64,000 bases of DNA, from IMG/VR virus record IMGVR_UViG_3300021420_000019, positions 1-64,000 of that record. One strand, 5' to 3'. The DNA is from a virus. The translations under genes were made by a program, and so were the position numbers. Positions 16,421-23,982 of this stretch are shown piece after piece. Every line of letters starts with the position of its first letter. The first letter of the stretch is position 1. The notes beneath the pieces are model-generated. The model had not been told where the DNA came from, made no database searches, and was given only the letters and a program-made list of their open reading frames with translations.

Positions 16421-16853
16421 TGGATTCCATCCTGTTACACGTTCGACATTTACGCTGTCCACTCGTTGATACAAGCTGCGTGTTTCCTTCTGTGAATTCA
16501 TGGCCTCGCTTGCAGTGTGTCTTTCGTGCATTCTCGGCACTCAATCCAACTCCACGGAGAATATTCTCCCGGTTCGTTACAGGCTCAACGTGCTTTGGAT
16601 TCCAACACGCCCGAACGCGGCACAGATGATCCAACTGCTTTCCTGGCGGAATTATGCCGCCATAGGCCTCATAGGCCACACGATGAACCTGCTGCGGCTT
16701 TGAATTAACACATATTCTCCCGTAGCCCTTTGTTGATTTTGGCCCGATCCAGACGTGGCAATCACCGACCAAACCGGGAACAGGACATGTCACGAAGATG
16801 GTCTTTTCGAGTAGCCGATCAACTATCGTCTTATTCTTCCCAACTCCGGTCAT
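16374..16853 (-). CDS. HNH homing-type endonuclease
   Basis: 159 residues from the ATG behind GGGAGGAG. Contains CHVWIG...GYGRI, then QLDHLCRVRACWNPKHVEPV, the HNH signature of phage free-standing endonucleases, and a C-terminal zinc ribbon (CKRGHEF...CRTC). Known role: site-specific DNA nicking or cutting that spreads its own gene. Confidence 0.88.
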   Translation of the reverse strand: MTGVGKNKTIVDRLLEKTIFVTCPVPGLVGDCHVWIGPKSTKGYGRICVNSKPQQVHRVAYEAYGGIIPPGKQLDHLCRVRACWNPKHVEPVTNRENILRGVGLSAENARKTHCKRGHEFTEGNTQLVSTSGQRKCRTCNRMESNERYDRKRQAKAANS

Positions 16854-16968
16854 CGACTCCTCCCTTCTTCGGCTCATCTTTCTGACGATCTATAAGAAAT
16901 TTAAGTAAATGGACGCCGGGAATTAGTGACCAACACAGAACAAATACGACCCAATCGAGTGTGCTCAT
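16831..16968 (-). CDS. 45-residue single-pass membrane peptide
   Basis: Hydrophobic segment at about 5-20 (WVVFVLCWSLIPG) then a charged tail. ATG behind GGAGCGGGA overlaps the upstream stop (ATGA); its 3' end overlaps the HNH start. Could be a small membrane-active phage protein. Confidence 0.55.
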   Translation of the reverse strand: MSTLDWVVFVLCWSLIPGVHLLKFLIDRQKDEPKKGGVDDRSWEE

Positions 16969-17549
16969 TCCCGCTCCTTCGTATCTTCATCGAGCGCGGC
17001 CAGTAGTTCGTCAACTAGTTCGTAAGTATCAGGATCGTGAATCTGCCCACCATGGTCTGCATCATCAGTACAGCAATCCAACTTTAGCTGTTCAAGTCGC
17101 ACCTTCGCCCGCTCGATGCGGGCCTGTAAGTCGGTAACTTGAGCGCGATACGCCTTCGTGAGCATATCCACTTGGGCTGAAACTAGCAGTTCATATTCCT
17201 TCCCGGTTTGGTAGCTCATGTGTACGTTGGCGATTTCTTCTTCTTTCGTCGCTTCCAGCACCCGAATTCGCTCTTCTCTTTCCTCAAGCCACGCTTTCAT
17301 GCACTCGATCGCCCCGGCCAGCGTTTCGGGAATAATGCCGAAATGCAACGTATCTTCGATGGCGTCAACCCATTCGCCGTCGCGTTGACGAATCCGCTCC
17401 TCCCGGTCGGCCAGTATTTCGTCTACCTCAGATTGCGAGTAGACGCGCTCAGGCTCAATCTCAGGCCCTTTCTTATCGTGGCACTTACAGGAGCAAGTCC
17501 ACGGCGCTTTGGCTCTCATATGTTCAATATAGCAAGTACAGTTGCTCAT
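16965..17549 (-). CDS. coiled-coil protein with N-terminal Cys cluster
   Basis: 194 residues. CTCYIEH and CSCKCHDKK near the start may bind metal; the rest is long charged helix. Unknown. Confidence 0.6.
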   Translation of the reverse strand: MSNCTCYIEHMRAKAPWTCSCKCHDKKGPEIEPERVYSQSEVDEILADREERIRQRDGEWVDAIEDTLHFGIIPETLAGAIECMKAWLEEREERIRVLEATKEEEIANVHMSYQTGKEYELLVSAQVDMLTKAYRAQVTDLQARIERAKVRLEQLKLDCCTDDADHGGQIHDPDTYELVDELLAALDEDTKERE

Positions 17550-17564
17550 AGTTCCTCCTAAAGA

Positions 17565-17584
17565 ACGCCCGATTTCCCGGGCGC
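17565..17584 (-). terminator. hairpin terminator
   Basis: CGCCCG / CGGGCG stem with a 6-base loop; on the minus strand TTCTTT follows. It separates the secreted-protein gene from the next unit. Confidence 0.6.
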
Positions 17585-17596
17585 TCGAACGAAGAA

Positions 17597-18139
17597 CTAG
17601 TTCCCTAAGCGCAGGGTCTTGAAGAACTCATTTGCGTCTTGCTCTGTCGCGTGCAATGACCTGTCGAACACGACGACCCCGATATACGCACGGTAGCCGT
17701 AAGTTGAGACGATCAAGTACGATTCCTGGTTATCGCTCACAGCGTGCGCCTCGCGTGCGAAGATACTGTTAAAGGTCGAGTTCTCTCGGCTGCCCGGGAC
17801 GAGCACCATATTCATAGCTGATATCCCCCCGTCTACAGCGTGATCTAGTGTCGCGACATCGGTTCCGCGAACTGTCGAGTAATCGAAATATGCGATAACG
17901 AAGTCTGCCTTGCCGTCTTTCGTGACAGATTCGAAGGTGTGCTGTTTATACGATGCGTGATCTTCTGTGACGGTCTTGCCGTCTTGGATTGTCGCCGCTA
18001 CCGTGCCGCTGTCTGGCGTAGGAAAGGTGGCCGCGATAACGGAGTTAATCGGGGTGGTCAAAGGATAATCCTGAGTTGCCAAAACGGGAAGCACGAACAT
18101 TAGAACGGACATCACTGATACAACGATTTTATTTTTCAT
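17597..18139 (-). CDS. secreted hypothetical protein
   Basis: 180 residues with a clear signal peptide (MKNKIVVSVMSVLMFVLPVLA). The mature part is beta-rich with no recognised motif. It sits beside a lytic transglycosylase, so an envelope role is plausible. Confidence 0.65.
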   Translation of the reverse strand: MKNKIVVSVMSVLMFVLPVLATQDYPLTTPINSVIAATFPTPDSGTVAATIQDGKTVTEDHASYKQHTFESVTKDGKADFVIAYFDYSTVRGTDVATLDHAVDGGISAMNMVLVPGSRENSTFNSIFAREAHAVSDNQESYLIVSTYGYRAYIGVVVFDRSLHATEQDANEFFKTLRLGN

Positions 18140-18182
18140 AGTTTCTCCTAAGTTTGATTTTAATCTCTATTGCCAAAAATTA

Positions 18183-18764
18183 TTACTTACCGTCCGCCAA
18201 TCTGAGAATCTTCACAGTGTATAACCCGTCACATGATTGGCAACCCGTACCAGTCCCTTGATAGTGAAGGATTCCGTCCTCTCTGCCGTACGCTTTGATA
18301 TACCCGGCTAGAATCTTTGTACCTGTTTCAACATTTTCTTTCTCGTTGAACAAGTTCACCTTGTTCTGGAAATCGTACGTCGATTTGTGAACTGAAGCCA
18401 TAACCTGCATCAATCCGACCGCACCACGGCTAGATGTCGCGTACGGATTACAATCGGACTCCACTGATACTATCGCCGCCACGAGATTTGGCTCCTGGCC
18501 CTCGTTAACTGAAACTTCAGCGACCATCCGGCCTAGCTCTGGGGTCGCGTCCTTGCAGCCCGCGCCAGCTCGACCGAATACCTTGGCGACATCCCACATC
18601 GCCATACTAATCTTCTGTTCTCTCTTATCGGGCTCCGCGATCTTGATTACCTGAACAGGCGGAGGAACCGTATTGACCTTATATGGCTTAAGCGCGAAAA
18701 ACAGCACCGTGATTATGACAGCCGTGATCGACAAATTTATTCGTACCGCTTTTGGAATGTTCAT
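18183..18764 (-). CDS. membrane-anchored lytic transglycosylase
   Basis: 193 residues. An N-terminal membrane segment (about 9-25), then the SLT-type core: VAAIVSVESDCNPYA with catalytic Glu near 105, GAVGLMQVM, and a later AGYIKAYG...LHYQGTG. Known role: cleavage of peptidoglycan. A cargo cassette has inserted just upstream of its AAGGAGG ribosome site. Confidence 0.85.
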   Translation of the reverse strand: MNIPKAVRINLSITAVIITVLFFALKPYKVNTVPPPVQVIKIAEPDKREQKISMAMWDVAKVFGRAGAGCKDATPELGRMVAEVSVNEGQEPNLVAAIVSVESDCNPYATSSRGAVGLMQVMASVHKSTYDFQNKVNLFNEKENVETGTKILAGYIKAYGREDGILHYQGTGTGCQSCDGLYTVKILRLADGK

Positions 18765-18773
18765 GGAACCTCC

Positions 18774-18781
18774 TTAAGTAT
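18774..18781. repeat. 8-bp target duplication, left
   Basis: TTAAGTAT, identical to 19060-19067 on the other side of the cassette. Confidence 0.85.
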
Positions 18782-19059
18782 GAGAATTATATAGTTACTT
18801 CCCGTACTGCTTTTCAAAGACTTGCAAATAATTTTGCACTGCATAATTCAATCGTGCCTGCTCTTGTCTAAGTCGTTTGATTTCTTGTATCAGAAGTTGT
18901 TGAATCACCCACTGCGTATCGTTAGAGCCCCATTGCCCCTGACCGTAACCAACCAATTCCGCAATTTCTTGCCTCGCCGCACTCGCGTTGAAAACTTCTT
19001 TGACCTTTTTCATTTCTTATCTCCTTTGTTTACTTATGGAAGTTAACTATATAATTCCT
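18782..19059. mobile_element. transposase-less cassette with IS1595-type ends
   Basis: 278 bp. Inverted ends (18782-18803 and about 19038-19059) match those of the IS at 12127, with perfect 8-bp duplications outside. It holds one gene. Mobilisation in trans by the IS transposase is an inference. Confidence 0.85.
18795..19013 (-). CDS. cassette cargo, coiled-coil protein
   Basis: 72 residues: short N-terminal part with YGQGQWGSND, then a helix rich in Gln, Arg and Leu. Its TAA is inside the terminal repeat; the leader AAGTAAACAAAGGAGATA is shared with the cargo gene at 20573. Unknown. Confidence 0.65.
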   Translation of the reverse strand: MKKVKEVFNASAARQEIAELVGYGQGQWGSNDTQWVIQQLLIQEIKRLRQEQARLNYAVQNYLQVFEKQYGK

Positions 19060-19067
19060 TTAAGTAT
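19060..19067. repeat. 8-bp target duplication, right
   Basis: TTAAGTAT, identical to 18774-18781. Confidence 0.85.
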
Positions 19068-19090
19068 GGTCTCAGATCGAGTTCAGTTTG

Positions 19091-19270
19091 TCAAGCTAAT
19101 TTTCCACTTACTTTTAACATTATCGCGTAGACCACGCCCATCACGGGCCAGACTAGCTCTCCGTAAATATCTCGTGTAAACCACCCGAGTAGAGAGAATA
19201 AGGAGAACGGGAACGCGGACAAGAACAGCCCGACGATATAATATTCGAGTACCTTCAGTACCTTGTTCAT
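19091..19270 (-). CDS. two-helix membrane protein
   Basis: 59 residues from the ATG behind AAGGGAGACTA, overlapping the upstream stop (TAATG). Two hydrophobic segments (about 8-29 and 38-54). Near endolysin-type genes; a holin-like role is possible but unproven. Confidence 0.6.
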   Translation of the reverse strand: MNKVLKVLEYYIVGLFLSAFPFSLFSLLGWFTRDIYGELVWPVMGVVYAIMLKVSGKLA

Positions 19271-19461
19271 TAGTCTCCCTTCGGGTAGTCCCTGCACATG
19301 CACCGCTTAATCGCGAGTTCGAGTAAGTACGCTAAATGTTCAATTGCTTCCTCGGCCCGCTCTGGCGCGATAACGTGAGCGCAGGCTGCAACCAAAATCT
19401 CTGGTTTAGCGGCCAGTGCTCTAGCGGTCTGTATCGCAACTTTCTTTGGGCTCTCCGTCAC
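19270..19461 (-). CDS. small helical hypothetical protein
   Basis: 63 residues from a GTG that overlaps the upstream stop (GTGA). Ala/Glu-rich helices with CMCRD near the end. Unknown. Confidence 0.55.
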   Translation of the reverse strand: MTESPKKVAIQTARALAAKPEILVAACAHVIAPERAEEAIEHLAYLLELAIKRCMCRDYPKGD

Positions 19462-19784
19462 TCGCCCTGCCAACGGCCAAGTATATCGCGAAAATCTAAC
19501 GGCAAAAACCACTCACCATCGATCAGAAAACCTGCGGTTTCGCGCTGCTCTCTTAAAGTCGCGTTAGTCGATTGATGGCTGATGATATCGCCCTCCTCGA
19601 CCTCGGAGTAGATCAGCATGCCCTCAAACGGGCGTGCAGCGCCTACCGCGACGACCTTGAACTTGTAAGGCTCCTCTGGCTTCAGCTTATCGGTCTTCCC
19701 TCCGAAACCCACCGCCGCCTTGTCTGACGGGATATCATCGACTGGGATGACGAACACGTAACCGCGTGCAGGATGTAATTTCAT
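19458..19784 (-). CDS. GroES-like co-chaperonin fold
   Basis: 108 residues from the ATG behind TTAGGAGGCAAA. ARGYVFVIPVDDI at the start, KFKVVAVG, VEEGDIISH and FLIDGEWF...ILGR follow the strand order of GroES and T4 gp31-type co-chaperonins. A second, clearer GroES homologue is at 40825. Likely role: capping host GroEL for folding phage proteins. Confidence 0.65.
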   Translation of the reverse strand: MKLHPARGYVFVIPVDDIPSDKAAVGFGGKTDKLKPEEPYKFKVVAVGAARPFEGMLIYSEVEEGDIISHQSTNATLREQRETAGFLIDGEWFLPLDFRDILGRWQGE

Positions 19785-19792
19785 TTTGCCTC

Positions 19793-19894
19793 CTAAGCAA
19801 AGACTGGCTCTGGTTCGGGTTCCGGCACCGGCTCTTGAACAGGTTCGGAGTTCGGTATCTCTTCCTCGAACGGCCACTTAAAACAGTTAAACAT
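19793..19894 (-). CDS. 33-residue Pro/Glu-repeat peptide
   Basis: ATG directly behind GGGAGGATATA and overlapping the upstream stop (TAATG). The C-terminal half is an alternating PEPEPEP-like tail. Unknown. Confidence 0.5.
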   Translation of the reverse strand: MFNCFKWPFEEEIPNSEPVQEPVPEPEPEPVFA

Positions 19895-20079
19895 TATATC
19901 CTCCCAATTGGTCGCACGTCTTCAAATCGTTTGCGAGCTTCTTTCTTGCTCTTATAGATATTCAACGCTAGAATCAGAGGCTCACCGGGCTGCACATAAT
20001 CATCGCAAGTGTTTTCCCAATACGGTTTGTCATCTGTATACCCAACCCACCCGAGTATTTTCTTCTTCTTTGCCATCAT
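19894..20079 (-). CDS. small basic hypothetical protein
   Basis: 61 residues, Lys-rich start (MMAKKKKILGW), KSKKEARKRF near the end. ATG overlaps the upstream stop. Unknown. Confidence 0.6.
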   Translation of the reverse strand: MMAKKKKILGWVGYTDDKPYWENTCDDYVQPGEPLILALNIYKSKKEARKRFEDVRPIGRI

Positions 20080-20456
20080 GATCTCCTATCTCTTTTAGTT
20101 CGTTCCGCTCTCTGATAGCCCTCTTGCGCCTTTAGCCTAAGATTATAACTGGCGTACCAGTCTATATCACAACAGCCACGCTTAGCAAATACCTGCTGAA
20201 GTCGTGCGGTCATTAAGTGATCGATCCTTCCGTCTAAGCCGGTAATCACTAGCGCCTCGGCCTTCTCGCGGAAGCCGTCCTGGACGGTCTTCAAGATCAG
20301 TTTCTGCTCGATGGTACGATCCGCTTCTGGAATCAGCATTACAGAGGGCACATCGTAGCACTCTTTCGGTTGCTTGCAGACCTCGCAGCGTTCGTTAGAT
20401 ACTACCGCCGAGTCCGGCCAGCCCTTCTTCTCTCGACAATCTTTACAGAAGTTCAT
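20076..20456 (-). CDS. zinc-finger hypothetical protein
   Basis: 126 residues. CKDC near the start and CEVCKQPKEC near 24-33 form a zinc module; the rest is helical with basic C-terminus. A perfect 12-bp hairpin (20468-20502) stands directly before its AAAGG site. Confidence 0.65.
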   Translation of the reverse strand: MNFCKDCREKKGWPDSAVVSNERCEVCKQPKECYDVPSVMLIPEADRTIEQKLILKTVQDGFREKAEALVITGLDGRIDHLMTARLQQVFAKRGCCDIDWYASYNLRLKAQEGYQRAERTKRDRRS

Positions 20457-20467
20457 AATTAACCTTT

Positions 20468-20502
20468 CCTAGGTAGGGGCTAGATTTTATCCCCTACCTA
20501 GG
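20468..20502 (-). promoter_or_regulatory. perfect 12-bp leader hairpin
   Basis: CCTAGGTAGGGG / CCCCTACCTAGG with an 11-base loop, ending a few bases before the ribosome site of the gene at 20456. It could end transcription arriving from upstream or control translation; no T-tract follows. Confidence 0.7.
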
Positions 20503-20551
20503 CCTATCTGCGGGATTAAAGATTCTCATACTTTCGGTTCTTTGTCAAGAT

Positions 20552-20559
20552 AAATCTTT
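20552..20559. repeat. 8-bp target duplication, left
   Basis: AAATCTTT, identical to 20896-20903. Confidence 0.85.
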
Positions 20560-20895
20560 GGGAATTATATACTTAACTCCCTGTTTGTCGAACGCGAACC
20601 CCACAATAAATCATTCCGCGAATAAAAATTGCCGCCAACTTCCGTAGAAAAGGCAACGACTCTTCGATGCCCACGTTATCGGACCAAGCGGCCTCCAAAC
20701 GACTTAGATACACACGACCCAGAGTAGCAAAGCCAGCGGGTTCTTTAGCTTCATCGTCAGTTCGACGCGGAAGACTGTTTTGGTATTCAATTTCAGTCCA
20801 AACCGCATCGCACGCCGCTTGAAACTCTGCTTTTGTAACTGTTTTACTCATACTATCTCCTTTGTTTACTTGTAGAAGTTAAATATATAATTCCC
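20560..20895. mobile_element. transposase-less cassette with IS1595-type ends
   Basis: 336 bp with inverted ends (20560-20581 and 20874-20895) like those of the IS and perfect 8-bp duplications. It carries one gene and has interrupted the gene ending at 20879: joining the flanks restores a longer C-terminus. Confidence 0.88.
20573..20851 (-). CDS. cassette cargo, hypothetical protein
   Basis: 92 residues, helical, starting MSKTVTKAEF behind AGGAGATAGT. The TAA stop lies inside the terminal repeat. Its leader (AAGTAAACAAAGGAGATA) is shared with the 18795 cargo gene although the proteins are not similar. Unknown function. Confidence 0.65.
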   Translation of the reverse strand: MSKTVTKAEFQAACDAVWTEIEYQNSLPRRTDDEAKEPAGFATLGRVYLSRLEAAWSDNVGIEESLPFLRKLAAIFIRGMIYCGVRVRQTGS

Positions 20896-21073
20896 AAATC
20901 TTTGCTTCTCGTTCACAAAATACGCACTCTTCTTCGCGGGTCTTGCCGTGCTGACACGGATTGCAAGTGCAGCAGTTCGTGAAGCAATTTAAGCACTCAG
21001 AGCAAAGCCCGGTAACGATATCTTCGCAGCCCTGACAGTGTACCCTGTTAAAGGGATCGTGTGCTTCGGTCAT
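20879..21073 (-). CDS. Cys-rich protein, 3' end replaced by a cassette insertion
   Basis: 64 residues with about 12 Cys (CQGC, CSECLNC, CCTCNPC, CVFC), likely zinc-binding. The last codons after AKI read into the terminal repeat. Without the cassette the frame would continue YLDKEPKV and stop, so the present end is a product of insertion. Confidence 0.75.
   Translation of the reverse strand: MTEAHDPFNRVHCQGCEDIVTGLCSECLNCFTNCCTCNPCQHGKTREEECVFCEREAKIWELYI
20896..20903. repeat. 8-bp target duplication, right
   Basis: AAATCTTT, identical to 20552-20559. Confidence 0.85.
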
Positions 21074-21285
21074 CGCAGGTACGGCTCCATCCTGCCTAGT
21101 GGCTTTGTGTTATCGAGCACCTGGGCCAAGACAATAGCCCAGACCGCGTCCATATTGTGCTCGGATTCGCGGGCGATACGATTCACGCGCCTAGACATTT
21201 GATGGTTTGACATCTTTTGGACCTGGCGCTGGATCAGTTGATCGGGCGCTAGTTCCTTCTTCGGTACTGGTGTCTGTTCGTTCAT
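21070..21285 (-). CDS. small hypothetical protein
   Basis: 71 residues starting MNEQTPVP. Helical, Arg/Gln-rich. Its stop overlaps the next ATG (ATGA). Unknown. Confidence 0.55.
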   Translation of the reverse strand: MNEQTPVPKKELAPDQLIQRQVQKMSNHQMSRRVNRIARESEHNMDAVWAIVLAQVLDNTKPLGRMEPYLR

Positions 21286-21287
21286 CT

Positions 21288-21509
21288 CTATACCCAACGA
21301 AACTCTGGTAACGACGGCGGGACTACCCGCCCAACCGAAGCGTGAGATGCTCTGCCGTCTTGATCGACGGTGAATACCGTGAACACCCTTTGTTTTGGGC
21401 GTTCTACGCCCTCAACATAACGTTGGGCGTCACCAAGAAAATCGAACGGTCCGCGAATCCACGGGCTACGGTCGCTCAAGCCATCTGTAATCAGTACATA
21501 AAATTTCAT
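21288..21509 (-). CDS. small hypothetical protein
   Basis: 73 residues, start behind AGGAGGATTT. Begins with a hydrophobic strand (MKFYVLITDG). Unknown. Confidence 0.6.
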   Translation of the reverse strand: MKFYVLITDGLSDRSPWIRGPFDFLGDAQRYVEGVERPKQRVFTVFTVDQDGRASHASVGRVVPPSLPEFRWV

Positions 21510-21517
21510 AAATCCTC

Positions 21518-21696
21518 CTAAGTTTGTTTTAATCTTCCGTCGTTAATTACTGGCCGAAGTTTTCCGTCCGGGCAGCGCCACATCCATTTATTCGCTTCGT
21601 CCAAATAGACTGCGCGATGTTTACATATGTAACACTTCCCGCACCTGGAACAGATGTGAAGCAGCTCGCCATGGGTTCCAGTTAAGCGGCAGATGT
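21518..21696 (-). pseudogene. zinc-ribbon reading frame without a clear start
   Basis: A frame ending at 21518 reads HICSRCGKCYICKHR and later RCPDGK, a convincing zinc-ribbon, but upstream it has no ATG, GTG or TTG before it meets a stop at about 21775. It may start at CTG, be expressed by frameshift from 21682-21840, or be a remnant. The left boundary of the coding part is uncertain. Confidence 0.35.
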
Positions 21697-21840
21697 GCGC
21701 GACCAGAAGCCACCTTCCTTGATCGAGCCCCCGACCCAGACCTGTTTCCCCCGGCTGCGATTTCGTTCTTCACGTTGCTTTTGATAGGCCTCTCGGCTTC
21801 GTGCATTTTTGCGATCTCTGTGTGTCTTTGTCCCAATCAT
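21682..21840 (-). CDS. small basic protein
   Basis: 52 residues, very rich in Arg/Lys in the first half (THRDRKNARSREAYQKQREE), start ATG behind TGAGGTATTT. Probably nucleic-acid binding; chosen over a longer overlapping frame because of its composition. Unknown. Confidence 0.5.
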   Translation of the reverse strand: MIGTKTHRDRKNARSREAYQKQREERNRSRGKQVWVGGSIKEGGFWSRTSAA

Positions 21841-21869
21841 AAATACCTCACTTGGTTAGTGTTTCATAT

Positions 21870-22388
21870 TTAGGCTTCTTTGTCAAGCTTTTCTTTTTGA
21901 ATCTTGTCGCAATATAAACAAATGTCGGTCAGATCAAACAGGTACAGAAAACTCCCACAGACGAAGCACGAGTACGGCGGGGGCGCAGGCGGTGTATAGG
22001 TCCAGTTAAAGACCTCCTCGATTGGCTTAACAACGAAACACGTTATGCCGGTATCCGGGTCTGTAAAAGTCTCCCACTTCGGCAAGAGATTTTCCTGAGC
22101 TTCTTTCTTAGCTTGTTCGAATAGCTTCTTTAATTCGAGCTTCTTGATGTGTTGTTGGGAGAGGAACTGAAATTTTTCGAGGGCTAACTCGGAGATTGTC
22201 AAACCAGTTTTTGATGGGGACTTACGAAGTTTGTTCAGTACTGCTAGTTGTGCTGTGCGCCATATCCACTCCGGCGGGGACGCCTTGAATCCCGCCGAGC
22301 GCACGGATTCCATGTCATCTCGCCACGCGTCGCCGGGCGAAATCTCTGCTTCAAACCAACTCTCCTTTTCATTCCAGACTATGCGCAT
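21870..22388 (-). CDS. hypothetical protein with C-terminal zinc ribbon
   Basis: 172 residues. The N-terminal part (FEAEISPGDAWRDDMESVRSAGF) resembles phage proteins that process sensed metabolites or DNA ends but is not assignable; CFVCG and CLYC at about 140-160 form a zinc ribbon. Confidence 0.6.
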   Translation of the reverse strand: MRIVWNEKESWFEAEISPGDAWRDDMESVRSAGFKASPPEWIWRTAQLAVLNKLRKSPSKTGLTISELALEKFQFLSQQHIKKLELKKLFEQAKKEAQENLLPKWETFTDPDTGITCFVVKPIEEVFNWTYTPPAPPPYSCFVCGSFLYLFDLTDICLYCDKIQKEKLDKEA

Positions 22389-22690
22389 TATTCGCTTTCG
22401 TGATGGTGCAGGTCTCTCTGGGTCTCAATTAGCAATCCGTCAACCTGCTGTCGCAATTCCTGGATAATCATCAGGTACTGTGACGAAAGGGCCGTCAAAT
22501 CGTTATATCGAGCTTGAAGGATTGCGTGGTCCTCTTGGGCCGCGAGGTACTTATTACGATACAGGGCGACACCGTCAACGACCGTCTTAAGGTGCTCCAT
22601 CACTTGGGCCGGGGAGCCCTTGATCCACTCCTCTATGAAGGCCCCCGAAAAACTGATATCAAGTTCGTTCTCACTTAACGGATTAATCAT
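22388..22690 (-). CDS. helical hypothetical protein
   Basis: 100 residues, helical, ending in a His cluster (LHHHESE). ATG overlaps the stop of the upstream gene. Unknown. Confidence 0.6.
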   Translation of the reverse strand: MINPLSENELDISFSGAFIEEWIKGSPAQVMEHLKTVVDGVALYRNKYLAAQEDHAILQARYNDLTALSSQYLMIIQELRQQVDGLLIETQRDLHHHESE

Positions 22691-23067
22691 TTCGTTTTAT
22701 CCTTCGGGGGCACAAGCTCCCATGCACTATGAAGTATTCTTGCCCATAAACGTTGGCCGAGGGCCAATTCGTCCTTCGACGGCTTTGGTTCAGATACCAA
22801 ATCTACTTCCATCTGATCGTCTATCTTTATCCCACGGGTCTTTAAAAAGCCCATATCGGTTGGTGTTACCCGGAGCACATTGTGATTTCTAGGGCCTCGA
22901 AATAAACTAACCGAGGCAGATAACATTCCCTGCTCCATATCCTCACGGCGGTGCTGCGCTAGGTGCTCCTCTATCAGCATCTTCATTCCGCTTTCGGTGT
23001 ACGCGGCGATAAACTTCTTGCAGGCGAGCCTGGTGCAGTCCCACTTGAATTGCGGGCCGTCAGACAT
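22687..23067 (-). CDS. hypothetical protein with Cys/His module
   Basis: 126 residues. CTRLACKKF near 11-19 and HLAQH near 34-38 may form a C2H2-like module. Unknown. Confidence 0.55.
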   Translation of the reverse strand: MSDGPQFKWDCTRLACKKFIAAYTESGMKMLIEEHLAQHRREDMEQGMLSASVSLFRGPRNHNVLRVTPTDMGFLKTRGIKIDDQMEVDLVSEPKPSKDELALGQRLWARILHSAWELVPPKDKTK

Positions 23068-23602
23068 ATATCCCCGGGATCGGAGACGGGAACGGGAAGT
23101 TCACCCGATTTAACCAGCCCGCAAGAAATTTCTCTTTTTCGGGGTTCAGAACAACGTCGCGCCTGTAGAAGTCTTCCCAAGACGCTCTGTACAAGCGAGC
23201 GAGCATCACTGAAGACACGCCGTTGACCTCTGCAAGTGTCTTCGGACCCATCGCGCCGTCCTCTTCTAGTTCAAATATGGCCTGGAGGGTTTTGACCGCC
23301 ACATGTATGGAGTCGTTGACGGCAAAGCTGAATAAGGGCGCTGCAATGATGTCTGAGTTAATTAAATCGCCCTCTAAAACGTTCCAGTACAGCTTGCGGT
23401 AGGCTGTTTTTGCAGCCGCGACCGCCTGTTGAAATCCCATCGTGGAAAAGAAATCCGAGGGAACGTCCGCAGAGTGCCAACGGCTTGTTAAACCGAGACG
23501 AGTCAATCCCGCTCCATCGTGCAGATCGATAATCTCACCGGGAACCCGGCGTGAATCCTCTTGATAAATTAGCCACGCACAAATCGAATTGAAGTCAGAC
23601 AT
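23060..23602 (-). CDS. endolysin, GH108-type N-acetylmuramidase
   Basis: 180 residues. LIYQEDSRRVPG near the start with DGAGLTRLGLT corresponds to the E-G-G...G-x-T-x-x-G-I-T pattern of GH108 muramidases; PLFSFAVNDS and DGAMGPKTL near 100-128 are the conserved helices and peptidoglycan-binding segment. Known role: cleaving the glycan strands of host peptidoglycan at lysis. No signal peptide, so release depends on a holin. Confidence 0.8.
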   Translation of the reverse strand: MSDFNSICAWLIYQEDSRRVPGEIIDLHDGAGLTRLGLTSRWHSADVPSDFFSTMGFQQAVAAAKTAYRKLYWNVLEGDLINSDIIAAPLFSFAVNDSIHVAVKTLQAIFELEEDGAMGPKTLAEVNGVSSVMLARLYRASWEDFYRRDVVLNPEKEKFLAGWLNRVNFPFPSPIPGIYV

Positions 23603-23604
23603 CG

Positions 23605-23982
23605 TTAGTCCTCGTATGTTGAGTACTTCTTATAAGCCTTGGAAAAGTCTGGCAGAGCGCTCTTCAGAAACAAAGCGACCCTATCGTGAGCCTCGCCTAG
23701 TTGATTGTGAGTCATAAAGAACATAAAGTCTGATGACTCGTTCGACAGACTCGGCTGTAGCTCGTACCGGGTACTTAAATCGATCAATGTCGCCTCGTAA
23801 AGTTCGTGCAACAGAGTTCCGAGGCTAGTGGCCCAGGGCGAATCTATGCCGACGTTGATCTTTTGGCTGCCCTTGTCATCTGGCATCAGTCGCACCGAGC
23901 CGCTGGCGCTGTCAGTTTGTACGAACAGACGGACGTACTTGAATCCCAGTTTGTAGTTGCCAATAAAGTGTTCGGTCTTCAT
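23605..23982 (-). CDS. hypothetical protein with HELYEA motif
   Basis: 125 residues. TLLHELYEATL near 56-66 is a zincin-like HExxE motif but no third ligand is clear. Between lysis and phosphoesterase genes. Function uncertain. Confidence 0.5.
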   Translation of the reverse strand: MKTEHFIGNYKLGFKYVRLFVQTDSASGSVRLMPDDKGSQKINVGIDSPWATSLGTLLHELYEATLIDLSTRYELQPSLSNESSDFMFFMTHNQLGEAHDRVALFLKSALPDFSKAYKKYSTYED

